A stretch of 45,290 nucleotides of DNA, taken from positions 1 through 45,290 of the forward strand of contig CAIXUG010000025.1 in assembly GCA_903922605.1 (NCBI GenBank). The letters are read 5' to 3'. Positions within the stretch are counted from its first letter, which is position 1, and every line of letters starts with the position of its first letter. Position numbers and translations under genes: made by a program. The notes beneath the pieces are model-generated. The model made no database searches, was not told the DNA's origin, and worked only from the letters and a program-made list of their open reading frames with translations. This document shows positions 7,888 through 14,904 of this stretch, one piece after another. This DNA is from an uncultured Verrucomicrobiota bacterium (GTDB taxonomy: Bacteria > Verrucomicrobiota > Verrucomicrobiia > Limisphaerales > UBA9464).

Positions 7888-8433
7888 TTACGGTTGCGGT
7901 ACCGGCCATTGTCTCACAATGACTCCGCAGGCGATGCGGTCTCCCGAATCGCCGGCCGGCTGTGTTTTCAGATCGTCGGCCTTGGCGTGGACCACGATAG
8001 ATTTCCCGATGATGGAATACTCTCCGTCAATGGTCAGATCAGCGAAGATTCTCGAATAACTCGCGTTCCCGGAAGCGTCGGCCTGCAGATTGCCCAGATC
8101 GCCCAGATGGCGGTTGGGGTCATCGGGGCCGGCGTGATGTCCGGCCATGGGGTTGAAGTGTCCCCCGGCCGACTTGGCATCCGGGGCCGAGCAGTCCCCA
8201 TTCTCGTGGATGTGGAAACCATGCAGACCTGGACTCAGCCCGCCGAAGTTCGCCACGACCCAGACCCCTTGCCGGGCCCGGATGAACTTCACGGTACCGC
8301 CGACCACGCTGCCTGAGGAAGCCGACAACACCGCAGTCGCCAGCACCTTATGGTGCGGCCGGTCGGTGGCACAACCCGAACCGAGGAGGAGGACCCCCAA
8401 GGTGCTTACGGATAAACGCAGATTTTTAAACAT
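7888..8433 (-). CDS. sodC: Cu/Zn superoxide dismutase, lipoprotein
   Basis: Converts superoxide to H2O2 and O2 in the periplasm. 181 residues with a lipobox LLGSGC (C21), so it is membrane-anchored. The metal site is complete: HGFHIHENGDC gives H74 and H76, GGHFNP gives the bridging H92, then H100 or H109, D112, and VVHA gives H149. C81 and C169 (RIACGV) can form the conserved disulfide. The active-site Arg is R166. Its leader shares two words with the leader of the PRC-barrel gene at the other end of the stress block. It precedes the small KGG-like gene by 26 bp. Confidence 0.94.
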   Translation of the reverse strand: MFKNLRLSVSTLGVLLLGSGCATDRPHHKVLATAVLSASSGSVVGGTVKFIRARQGVWVVANFGGLSPGLHGFHIHENGDCSAPDAKSAGGHFNPMAGHHAGPDDPNRHLGDLGNLQADASGNASYSRIFADLTIDGEYSIIGKSIVVHAKADDLKTQPAGDSGDRIACGVIVRQWPVPQP

Positions 8434-8449
8434 AGTGTTTCAGCAAAAA

Positions 8450-8468
8450 TGTTCACCTAGCTTGGAAC
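8450..8468 (-). promoter_or_regulatory. Putative shared regulatory site upstream of sodC
   Basis: On the plus strand TGTTCACCTA (8450-8459) and CTTGGAAC (8461-8468) occur just before sodC. The same two words, in the same order, occur before the PRC-barrel gene (14729-14738 and 14754-14761), there 15 bp apart. On the minus strand the site is GTTC-N10-GAAC. It could be a stress promoter or operator, or chance. Confidence 0.3.
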
Positions 8469-8488
8469 CGCTCCGCGACCACGAGAGG

Positions 8489-9052
8489 CTAGTTGGTACG
8501 ACGGATTATCCGTCCTGATCGCGAATCCAATCCGGAGCGGTCGGGACCGGCTGCCGGGCGGTTCGTCCATTCGGGCGGCAGGTTCATCTGCCAATCGGCC
8601 GGCACATCGTTCCATTGCTGTACCGGAACCGAGTTCCACCATTGGGGCGGAACATTGGTCAGCCATGCCGGTGGAATATTGGTCCACGAGTTCATCGGCA
8701 CGTTCGTCCACCAGTTCGGAGGCAGATTGGTGTAGCCTGGTGAAACCCGGTTCCACCACTCGGGCGAAGTGTTGGTCCACCACTGGGTGCGCGGGCGGAA
8801 ATCATAGACGGGCAGAACTTGCACGGGTGTCGGCTCCTGGTTCGGAGCGAGGGGAGCCGGCGGCGCCAGGGGAGCCAACGGGGCTGGCGGGGCCTGGGGA
8901 TTTTGCGGCTGAGATGCCACGCCCGGATTTGGCAGCGGGACCGGATTGGGTCGCGCGACCGGTGCCTGCGCCTGCACGGGGGATTGCTGAACGGTCACGA
9001 GCGTGACCAGGCCAACGGTCGCAAGCAGCATCAGGAGGCGTAAGTCTTTCAT
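8489..9052 (-). CDS. Secreted Trp-rich octapeptide-repeat protein
   Basis: 187 residues, family not recognised. Residues 1-29 form a signal peptide (DLRLLMLLATVGLVTLVTVQ ending at AQA). Then comes a Pro/Ala/Leu-rich linker to about residue 72, and then tandem units of eight residues with consensus PPxWWTNV: SPEWWNRV, SPGYTNL, PPNWWTNV, PMNSWTNI, PPAWLTNV, PPQWWNSV, PVQQWNDV, PADWQMNL, PPEWTNRP. The tail is basic (RSGLDSRSGRIIRRTN). Regular Trp and Asn spacing suggests a solenoid-like or surface-binding fold; this is inference. It lies in the stress/envelope block between sodC and an 88-residue unknown. Confidence 0.8.
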   Translation of the reverse strand: MKDLRLLMLLATVGLVTLVTVQQSPVQAQAPVARPNPVPLPNPGVASQPQNPQAPPAPLAPLAPPAPLAPNQEPTPVQVLPVYDFRPRTQWWTNTSPEWWNRVSPGYTNLPPNWWTNVPMNSWTNIPPAWLTNVPPQWWNSVPVQQWNDVPADWQMNLPPEWTNRPAAGPDRSGLDSRSGRIIRRTN

Positions 9053-9138
9053 GGAGTCTGTGAGTATGTGTCCGCGCTGCAGAATGGATTCTCAAAGACA
9101 CGTTGCGATCGTTGCTGCGGGGGGTTTGCCCGTGACCA

Positions 9139-9405
9139 TCAACCGAGATTATTAGCCCGGCCCGGCGGTTTCCGCCTGGTTCCGGAGGCTTTCCGCGGTC
9201 CGGCTCGCCAAGCCGGTTCGGCGCGTTCCTCATAGTCGTCAAAGGCCTTGACCAGGCCCGTAAGCACCTCGGCCGAGGTTTCAAACATGGCCTGGGCTTT
9301 GGAATCGGTGATCTTTCCGATATCTTCGCGAAGATGCCCAATGAGCTGTCGGAACAGGACTTTGATCTTCTGAGTGTGGTGCACTGGGTTGTGTTCGGTG
9401 GTCAT
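9139..9405 (-). CDS. Small helical protein of unknown function
   Basis: 88 residues. Residues 1-60 are predicted helical by eye (TQKIKVLFRQLIGHLREDIG, then AMFETSAEVLTGLVKAFDDYEE), and the C-terminus is Arg/Pro-rich and probably disordered (GPRKASGTRRKPPGR). No signal peptide or membrane segment, so cytosolic; no family recognised. It sits between two secreted-protein genes of the minus-strand stress block, with gaps of 69 and 86 bp. Confidence 0.65.
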   Translation of the reverse strand: MTTEHNPVHHTQKIKVLFRQLIGHLREDIGKITDSKAQAMFETSAEVLTGLVKAFDDYEERAEPAWRAGPRKASGTRRKPPGRANNLG

Positions 9406-9474
9406 AATGGCTTTCCTAGAGAATGCCTCTTGTACGAATAGAAGCGTTCAAGGTTGGCGCATGTTCAAGCGGCA

Positions 9475-10269
9475 TCAGGGCAGGAAGGTCTGGTATTGCG
9501 TCACGCCGTCCACGAATACCGGCCGGTAATAGATGCCGTTGAACTGGTAGGCGGCCACGCCACCTACGGATACCGTTGCCGCCCCCGGCGGCAATTCCGG
9601 GACGATCACGCCCATCGGGGGCGCCGCAATGACATAAGTATCGCCCTGGGCCACGTAGAACGCGCCGCCGGCATAGTAATACGTTAGATTTCCGGCCATG
9701 ATGACCACGGCCCCGTCGGGCAACTGCGGGATGCCGATACCGACGGGCGGGTAAATCTCCTGATAATCCGAGCCGACCTGCTGGTAATAGATGCCGTCGT
9801 CGTAAAAGTAAGGCAGACCGCCGAAAACGATCTGCACGTGTCCTGGACGTAGGGCATGCACATGCTCGCCGTAGTGGAAATCGTGCCAGAAGTGGCGACG
9901 GCCAAAATCGACTTCGGCATCGTGATGCACAAAGACACGATGATCCGCCTCCACCTCACGGTGGACGTCCGCCTCGTGGTGCACTTCAACCTCATGGTGG
10001 ACTTCCGCCTCGTGGTGCTCCTCAACCGCACGGGGCTCCGCGTGGCGGATGGTGCCGTGATTACCCCGGTCCACAATGACCGGACGGGAAGGCACCGGTG
10101 CCCGGGGGGCAACATGGACCGGAGCGGGAGGCGGGGACACGTGCGGAGGCACGCCACGGTCGCGCTCGTGTTCAGACCGGCTTTGCGCGAAGGCTGGCAG
10201 GAGGAGGGCGCCGGCCGCCACGACTCCGAGGACAGTCTTTCCGAAGGGAATTGAGGACGGAATGTTCAT
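9475..10269 (-). CDS. DUF6515-type exported protein with His/Glu hexapeptide repeats
   Basis: 264 residues, exported by an N-terminal signal sequence (FGKTVLGVVAAGALLLPAFA). A Pro-rich stretch (residues ~35-60) leads to six hexapeptides: HHEAEV, HHEVEV, HHEADV, HREVEA, DHRVFV, HHDAEV. The C-terminal half (~125-264) has YYQQVGSDYQ, VGIGIPQLPDGAV, YYYAGGAFY and PPMGVIVPELPPGA, typical of DUF6515. The His/Glu repeats could bind divalent metal (inference). The ATG at 10269 overlaps the DUF2092 stop by 4 bp (ATGA) and has GGGAGG upstream, so the two genes are translationally coupled. The longer open frame above this ATG is the shadow of DUF2092. Confidence 0.8.
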   Translation of the reverse strand: MNIPSSIPFGKTVLGVVAAGALLLPAFAQSRSEHERDRGVPPHVSPPPAPVHVAPRAPVPSRPVIVDRGNHGTIRHAEPRAVEEHHEAEVHHEVEVHHEADVHREVEADHRVFVHHDAEVDFGRRHFWHDFHYGEHVHALRPGHVQIVFGGLPYFYDDGIYYQQVGSDYQEIYPPVGIGIPQLPDGAVVIMAGNLTYYYAGGAFYVAQGDTYVIAAPPMGVIVPELPPGAATVSVGGVAAYQFNGIYYRPVFVDGVTQYQTFLP

Positions 10270-11135
10270 GGCTTTTTGGCCTCCCCATGTTGGGTTTCGA
10301 GTTTCGCCTTGATTTCGGCCACGTCGATCTTCCTCGCGGTCGTTGGCACCTCCAGATGAAACACGGTGTCCGGCAGCGCCGTCGTGAAATCCCAATGCGA
10401 GAGGATGGCCGTGTACTGCGGTGAGCCGGGCTCGTTCTTGTAGGTGATGACGACCTTGCGGGGCAGCGGGTTGGTTCCCAGTTCGATCCAAATCTGCCAG
10501 TCGATCGTGGCCTGCGAGAAGGCAAGGTGCTCGCATTGGGTTCCCAGGACCGTCACCGGCCCCAGATCGGTGCCGGAAAGCACCTTGTCCAAGGCGCTAT
10601 GGTAGGGGTCGCTGACGACCAGGTCCTCCAGCGGAAAGGCTATTCCGAAGCGTTCGGTGGCGGTGTCCAGCGCCTCATCCAGCGAGGCCGGTGCCGGCAC
10701 GCTGCCATAGTAGTTCTGCGCCCGGTCAAAGAGGCTCAAGGTCTGGCCGTCATAGTACAGGCCCCGATTGCGGCGGGTCGAACGCACCTCCGCCCGAAAG
10801 CGATCCGGACGACGCACCTGGAGCTCGACGGTCCGGCCCGCCTGCACGCGCTGGCCTGAAGACAGGTCCAGGTCCTGCCAGATTTCGGCGTTCACGGAGA
10901 AAAATGCCGACTTGGCGAGCGCGTCGCTCATCCGATGCATCAGGGTGTCGGCCCCCGAATCAAGGATGGCGGCAGAAGCCGCAACCGGAGGCGTTGCGCC
11001 AGCGGGAGCCGGCGCTTCCGACTCGACCGTGGCGGCGAGTCCGGCCAGCGCACCAACGGCGGAGATCATAAGCCGGCGAACCCATCGGGAGGTCCATAAG
11101 GACTTCGCCATCAATCTGGTTGGAGGAATGTTCAT
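10266..11135 (-). CDS. DUF2092 exported protein (LolA-like fold)
   Basis: 289 residues with an N-terminal Arg-rich and hydrophobic export signal (RWVRRLMISAVGALAGLAAT). The rest matches the DUF2092 pattern: MSDALAKSAFFSVNAEI, VQAGRTVELQVRRPDRFRAE, LYYDGQTLSLFDRAQNYYGS, and GTQCEHLAFSQATIDWQIWI followed by LPRKVVITY. The order resembles lipoprotein-carrier (LolA/RseB-like) beta-sheets, so binding of a hydrophobic ligand in the periplasm is possible. Upstream of the coupled DUF6515 gene (4-bp overlap). DUF2092 and DUF6515 genes are often neighbours in other genomes as I recall; function is unproven. Confidence 0.82.
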   Translation of the reverse strand: MNIPPTRLMAKSLWTSRWVRRLMISAVGALAGLAATVESEAPAPAGATPPVAASAAILDSGADTLMHRMSDALAKSAFFSVNAEIWQDLDLSSGQRVQAGRTVELQVRRPDRFRAEVRSTRRNRGLYYDGQTLSLFDRAQNYYGSVPAPASLDEALDTATERFGIAFPLEDLVVSDPYHSALDKVLSGTDLGPVTVLGTQCEHLAFSQATIDWQIWIELGTNPLPRKVVITYKNEPGSPQYTAILSHWDFTTALPDTVFHLEVPTTARKIDVAEIKAKLETQHGEAKKP

Positions 11136-11244
11136 GAACGGCTTTTGGTTTATTTGTCTTCGTGGGTCAGATTAGTCCCGGGGAGGGATAAACAACATGG
11201 GGGGAAACCCTACCACCGGATCGGCGGCACCCACTTTCCGGTGG

Positions 11245-11658
11245 CTAATCGACCACCAGTTTCACCTCGTCATCACCCCGCAGGGCCTTCGAGTAGGGAC
11301 AGGTGCGATGCGCTTCCTCCATGATCTTTTGGGCCTGGGCGCGATCAGTTCCGGGCAGCTGCGCATGCAGCTCCACGGCCAGCCGGTAGCCGCCCTGGTC
11401 ATCCTCGATCAGGCTGACCAGCGCGCGTACCGTGACAGTGCCGGCCGGGGTGCCGAGCTTTTTGGCCGCATTGCCAACGGCTCCGTTGTAACAGGCCGAA
11501 TAGGCACCCGCAAAGAGCAGCTCGGGACTGGGCCCCCTCCGCTCGATCCCCTTCTCCAATGGATTTCCCAGCGTGATATTCAGGATTTGGTCCGGCGAGC
11601 GAACCGATCCTGAACGCCCCCCTTTGGAAATCGCCTCCGCTGTGAACAAGGTTTTCAT
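11245..11658 (-). CDS. ohr: Ohr-family organic hydroperoxide reductase
   Basis: 137 residues, the normal size for Ohr. It reduces organic and lipid hydroperoxides using lipoylated protein as electron donor. Both redox cysteines are present: C56 in SACYNGA and C120 in TCPYSKA, with the conserved PSPELLFAGAYSAC entry. Cytosolic. It stands alone in the block (190 bp before it, 109 bp after). A 14-bp palindrome ten bases before its ATG may be a MarR/OhrR-type operator, but no ohrR gene is in the window. An 8-bp inverted repeat (CCACCGGA/TCCGGTGG, 11213-11244) right after the stop may end the transcript, though without a U-run. Confidence 0.9.
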   Translation of the reverse strand: MKTLFTAEAISKGGRSGSVRSPDQILNITLGNPLEKGIERRGPSPELLFAGAYSACYNGAVGNAAKKLGTPAGTVTVRALVSLIEDDQGGYRLAVELHAQLPGTDRAQAQKIMEEAHRTCPYSKALRGDDEVKLVVD

Positions 11659-11667
11659 GATCCGATC

Positions 11668-11681
11668 ATTCCATATGGAAT
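11668..11681. promoter_or_regulatory. 14-bp perfect palindrome upstream of ohr
   Basis: ATTCCATATGGAAT is a perfect palindrome nine bases before the ohr start codon. Position and symmetry fit an operator for a dimeric winged-helix repressor such as OhrR. No regulator gene is adjacent and the sequence is not the known B. subtilis OhrR box, so this is only a candidate. Confidence 0.4.
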
Positions 11682-11848
11682 TCTGAATGTCAGAAATGGG
11701 GTATTACCCTACCTACCCATGCGACCGGCCGGCGTGCAGCTGACGACCTCACACGCCCACCAGTCAGGGCATGAGAAGCGTAGATGGTAATCAGAGCACG
11801 ACCGACCGGTTTCCTGAAGCGCGTGCCGGATCGTGCGATGGACTCTCG

Positions 11849-12259
11849 CTAGCGCTCCGAACGGGACGCCTGAACCATCTGGTCGTGCTCCGCCCCGGCG
11901 ATGCCTTCCTCGACCAGTCGTTCCTGATCGCTGCGCCCCTCGCCATCCTCGTCCTCGCCGGCCGCCACCGGAATCTTCCGGCCTTCCGTGGCGGCCACCG
12001 CGTCCCAGCGCACGGATTCCGGGGCGTCTTCGAGCATGGCCTCCTTGGGGTCCATCTCCGGCTCGCCGCTCAGTTCCCGCCTCGCCTGGTCCCAATCGGT
12101 CTTGGAGGTTTCATGCGAAAGACGGCCGTCGATGGCCGCCAGCTCCACGGCACGCTTGCGGACCATGCCGCGGGTCACCGTGCCAATGCCGGCGGAGTTC
12201 TCTGTCAGAACCCCCGTCTTCAACGGATTGGAATTCACCGGAGAAAGATCAGTGTCCAT
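11849..12259 (-). CDS. Acidic protein of unknown function
   Basis: 136 residues. Two parts are visible: residues ~15-75 (GIGTVTRGMVRKRAVELAAI, then SKTDWDQARRELSGEPEMDP) recall the short DUF2934-like motif of helical stress proteins with 'RAVELA...DW.QARREL'. The C-terminal ~50 residues are Asp/Glu-rich and likely disordered (AGEDEDGEGRSDQERLVEEG). No signal or membrane segment. The start overlaps the end of the preceding small ORF by 11 bp. The downstream 190 bp before ohr hold only the palindrome noted separately. Confidence 0.65.
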   Translation of the reverse strand: MDTDLSPVNSNPLKTGVLTENSAGIGTVTRGMVRKRAVELAAIDGRLSHETSKTDWDQARRELSGEPEMDPKEAMLEDAPESVRWDAVAATEGRKIPVAAGEDEDGEGRSDQERLVEEGIAGAEHDQMVQASRSER

Positions 12260-12467
12260 GGGGAAGGGTCTGGGGGTTGTGCGAAGTCTTGATCTGCCTC
12301 TCCCCACGGTCCTCGCGCAAATCCCGGGACTGGGAGAAGATGTTGTCGCGCTTCGGGGCCTTCGCGCCGGGCCTGGCCTCAGGGACGGGCGGGCGAAACA
12401 CGTGCGAGACCTTGGGGAATACGGGTGGCAAGGCGGCTTTCTTGGTTTTTGGGGAGTTGGTTTTCAT
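12249..12467 (-). CDS. Small basic protein of unknown function
   Basis: 72 residues, Lys/Pro/Arg-rich (MKTNSPKTKKAALPPVFPKV, then RPGAKAPKRDNIFSQSRDL), probably disordered, no family recognised. It lies between DUF5069 (51 bp) and the acidic protein (11-bp overlap) in a run of same-strand genes, which is its main support. No clear ribosome site. Confidence 0.45.
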   Translation of the reverse strand: MKTNSPKTKKAALPPVFPKVSHVFRPPVPEARPGAKAPKRDNIFSQSRDLREDRGERQIKTSHNPQTLPHGH

Positions 12468-12518
12468 CAGCTTGGTAAAGAACGGATCTGCGTTGGATTA
12501 ATTTGCCCCTCCCGCCCG

Positions 12519-12974
12519 CTAAACGGACTTGCGGGGGAAACTCGCCCGGTCATCCGCCTCCAACCAGTCAAACGTGCTGTTGGTGATGGGATTGAGTCCG
12601 AGCTTGTGGCAGTTCTCGATGAAACGGGTGCTCTTCTCCGGATTCTTTATCGGACTGCTCGCTTCCACCTCATCCGACCACGCCTTGATCTCGGCCGTGG
12701 TCTTGGGCGTGCCATTGGCCACCAGCCAGGCGCCCAGTGCCTCATTGGTGGCGGAGGCCTGAACTGCGGATTTGAACTGTTCGCCGCTGATTCCCTTGAA
12801 GGTGAACAGCTGGTTGTCCAACGGACAGTCGTAATGATATTCCCCGAGCGCACCCGCCAGGCTGGCCCGGCATTTGTCGGCGGTGCGGGCGGCGATCACA
12901 AAGCCCGAGAGGCGGACTCGTGGGCTGTTCGGAGCCCGTTTGGTGAGATCAAGGGACGTGATGATGGGATCCAT
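12519..12974 (-). CDS. DUF5069 protein
   Basis: 151 residues. DUF5069 pattern: LDLTKRAPNSPRVRLSGFVI with AARTADKCRASLAGALGEYH, YDCPLDNQLFTFKGISGEQF and the C-terminal DDRASF. Members are small cytosolic proteins of unknown function, frequent in Verrucomicrobia and Planctomycetes. It begins 22 bp after the dps stop, so the two are probably co-transcribed. A second, diverged DUF5069 gene is at 24691-25128. Confidence 0.8.
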   Translation of the reverse strand: MDPIITSLDLTKRAPNSPRVRLSGFVIAARTADKCRASLAGALGEYHYDCPLDNQLFTFKGISGEQFKSAVQASATNEALGAWLVANGTPKTTAEIKAWSDEVEASSPIKNPEKSTRFIENCHKLGLNPITNSTFDWLEADDRASFPRKSV

Positions 12975-12996
12975 GCGGAAATGATTTCAGGGACGA

Positions 12997-13518
12997 TTAC
13001 TTCTTGGCCTGGGAGTGGGCCTCGACGAACCACAGCCACTTGTCGATGCCGCGCGAGACCTCCGTGAATAGGTCCGCCGTGTCGGCGTCGTCCAGGGCGT
13101 TCGCCTCGTCGATCGTGCTGCGGGCCGCCTGGCCAAAGGTGGAAAGCGCGCGCGCGACGGCTTCGACGTGCGCCATGCCCTCCGAAATCTCGGTCGAATA
13201 CTCCGGCAGCCGCGTGCGCGACGCGGCCATGCGCACCGTGCCTTCCGCGACCCCACCCAGTTGCACAATGCGTTCGGCGATCAGGTCCACGTAGTCCTCC
13301 ACGGCTTCGGCCACCTTGTCAAAGAGCTCGTGCAGGCCGATGAAGCTCGGCCCCTTCACGTTCCAGTGCGCCTGCTTCATCTGCATCTGCAGGTCCACGG
13401 CGTCCGCGAGGCGCTGGTTCATGAGCTCGTTCAGCGCCAGCCGCCGGTTCGGGGCGATGTCGTTCTCGGTTTCGTACGTCTGGGGGGCCTCGTCGGTTTT
13501 GGTAATGGCGTTGGTCAT
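12997..13518 (-). CDS. dps: Dps-family ferritin-like DNA-protection protein
   Basis: Forms a dodecameric shell that oxidises and stores iron with H2O2 and shields DNA. 173 residues. The inter-subunit ferroxidase ligands are all present and even fall at the E. coli Dps positions: H51 (AHWNVKG), H63 and D67 (GLHELFDKV), D78 and E82 (VDLIAER). The N-terminal tail is polar rather than Lys-rich, so DNA binding is uncertain. The longer open frame upstream is a shadow across the DUF2934 gene; ATG 13518 gives the expected family length. Neighbours are DUF2934 (46 bp before) and DUF5069 (22 bp after). Confidence 0.94.
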   Translation of the reverse strand: MTNAITKTDEAPQTYETENDIAPNRRLALNELMNQRLADAVDLQMQMKQAHWNVKGPSFIGLHELFDKVAEAVEDYVDLIAERIVQLGGVAEGTVRMAASRTRLPEYSTEISEGMAHVEAVARALSTFGQAARSTIDEANALDDADTADLFTEVSRGIDKWLWFVEAHSQAKK

Positions 13519-13564
13519 AAATTGCTTTCTGTCAGCTGCGAAACGGGATGTGTTCGGAGCCGGA

Positions 13565-13822
13565 CTACGTTTTGTTGTGATACCCATGCACCCGCGTGAG
13601 ATTGCGTTCCGCGATGAGGTCGGCCTCGGCCTGCAGCCAGTGCTGGACTTCGTGCCCGGGCAGGGAGCCCTGATTCTCATAGCAAAAATAGGCTCTCCGG
13701 GCCACCTCGTCGGGGGGTGGCGAATAGGCCGCCTCGGCCTCAACGAGCCGGGCCGCAGCCGCCAGAGAAGCGGCATCAGCCGGCTTCGTGACGGGTTCAT
13801 GGGGATGTTTGTCGTGCTTCAT
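13565..13822 (-). CDS. DUF2934 protein
   Basis: 85 residues. The core PDEVARRAYFCYENQGSLPG with HEVQHWLQAEADLIAER matches the short helical DUF2934 domain (RAY..YE.RG...GH...DW..AE..L), a small cytosolic family of unknown function frequent near stress genes. The N-terminal half is an Ala-rich helix. It lies 22 bp after the PRC-barrel gene and 46 bp before dps on the same strand, fitting one operon. Confidence 0.82.
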   Translation of the reverse strand: MKHDKHPHEPVTKPADAASLAAAARLVEAEAAYSPPPDEVARRAYFCYENQGSLPGHEVQHWLQAEADLIAERNLTRVHGYHNKT

Positions 13823-13844
13823 AATGGAAGAATGGGTTCGGAGT

Positions 13845-14561
13845 TCACTCGTCCAGGGCGACGGGTGTCAAAACGTACTCAGGGCTATGCTCGACCGAAT
13901 CCTCACTCAGGCTGACGAACACCGTTGATTCCTCGTAACTGATCCGGCTGACACTGCCGGTCGGAATCAGAACCTCTTTCCCGGAAAAGCGGTGGCCGAT
14001 CTTCACGACCAGCTGGGCGATCACCCAACTCCGCCCGTCCATCAGAAAATCACAGACATACCCGCTCATCTGATCGTCTGCCTGGACATGATAACCGCTC
14101 ACGGCCTGGGCACTGCGCAGATGGGCATCCTTGCGCGCTCCTTCCGGCCGCTCGGGTTCACCCGATTTGCCCGGCAACGGCTCGTCGAGCACTCCCAGCA
14201 ACGGCACGTCGCTCAGGCCGCAGAGCCCGTCACCCTGCCAATAGCCGGGCCAGCCGTAATGGCGATGGTAATCCTCCTCATATTGGCGCGAGACCGGCTT
14301 ATGCAGATCAATCGAGGGGCAGCGTTCGATCTGCTGGCACGTCAGATTGACGACAGGCAGTTTCTCCGAGAACTCAAGGGCACCAAACGCATGCGGCGCG
14401 ATCAACACCGCCCGGGGTACCAGCCAGTTGCCAGTATCGACCACCAGATACCGGATCGCCCACTGCTTCTGATCCTCGAAATAAATGTCCTTCACCTGGC
14501 CAATCTCGCCATCCAGCGCGGCGAGCTTCCGTCCGTATAATTGCTTAAGGCTGAGTAACAT
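13845..14561 (-). CDS. Double PRC-barrel domain protein
   Basis: 238 residues with two PRC-barrel-like halves. Residues 1-75: LYGRKLAALDGEIGQVKDIY, FEDQKQWAIRYLVVDTGNWL. Residues ~150-225: VSGYHVQADDQMSGYVCDFL, DGRSWVIAQLVVKIGHRFSG. PRC barrels are small beta-barrels used as scaffolds in photosynthetic reaction centres, RimM and many stress-related proteins. The linker (EEDYHRHYGWPGYW) is typical of the duplicated form. First gene of the minus-strand stress block; the 343-bp region upstream should hold its promoter. ATG 14561 was chosen because the barrel starts there; the frame above it is unstructured. Confidence 0.85.
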   Translation of the reverse strand: MLLSLKQLYGRKLAALDGEIGQVKDIYFEDQKQWAIRYLVVDTGNWLVPRAVLIAPHAFGALEFSEKLPVVNLTCQQIERCPSIDLHKPVSRQYEEDYHRHYGWPGYWQGDGLCGLSDVPLLGVLDEPLPGKSGEPERPEGARKDAHLRSAQAVSGYHVQADDQMSGYVCDFLMDGRSWVIAQLVVKIGHRFSGKEVLIPTGSVSRISYEESTVFVSLSEDSVEHSPEYVLTPVALDE

Positions 14562-14904
14562 GGCGTTCGTCCGATTGGTGAATGAGTTCCCCGAGGTAAA
14601 CCGCACTTCCGGCCTGCCACCGCGGTCCCTTGCGTTACGGACTGCACAGGCTTCGCTTTCCAAGCCGATGGGCATCGGGCAACTCACTCTCAAGAGTCTT
14701 CGACGAAGGGGCGGCCACCGCCATGGGGTGTTCACCTACCCTCTCGCCATCACCTTGGAACACCGTCAACCCCCGCCATAATGGCGGCGCTGGTCCAGGC
14801 TGAGCCTGCGTGCCCGGAACCGGCCAAGTTCGCCCCGCCTCCACCAGCGACATCCCAAAAATCGTTTTCTTCGCCGAGCCCTAGGGCAATGATTCGCCCA
14901 CGCG
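14562..14904. other. 343-bp divergent intergenic region
   Basis: Lies between the first gene of the stress block (minus) and the ECF sigma gene (plus), so it should hold both promoters. No supportable gene. Visible elements: the TGTTCACCTA / CTTGGAAC pair shared with the sodC leader (14729-14761), part of an inverted GGTGTTC/GAACACC (14727-14733, 14758-14764), and a perfect palindrome CCGCCAT-A-ATGGCGG (14773-14787). No sigma70 promoter stands out; an ECF-type promoter could be hidden here. Confidence 0.5.
14729..14761 (-). promoter_or_regulatory. Putative shared regulatory site upstream of the PRC-barrel gene
   Basis: TGTTCACCTA (14729-14738) and CTTGGAAC (14754-14761) repeat, in the same order, the two words found directly before sodC. 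Here they are 15 bp apart instead of 1 bp. They are flanked by an inverted GGTGTTC/GAACACC. It is about 170 bp from the PRC-barrel ATG. Confidence 0.3.

Noticed and set aside
11213-11244. Intrinsic terminator of ohr
   Set aside because: An 8-bp inverted repeat with a long loop and no U-run; too weak to list as a terminator, mentioned in the ohr entry only.
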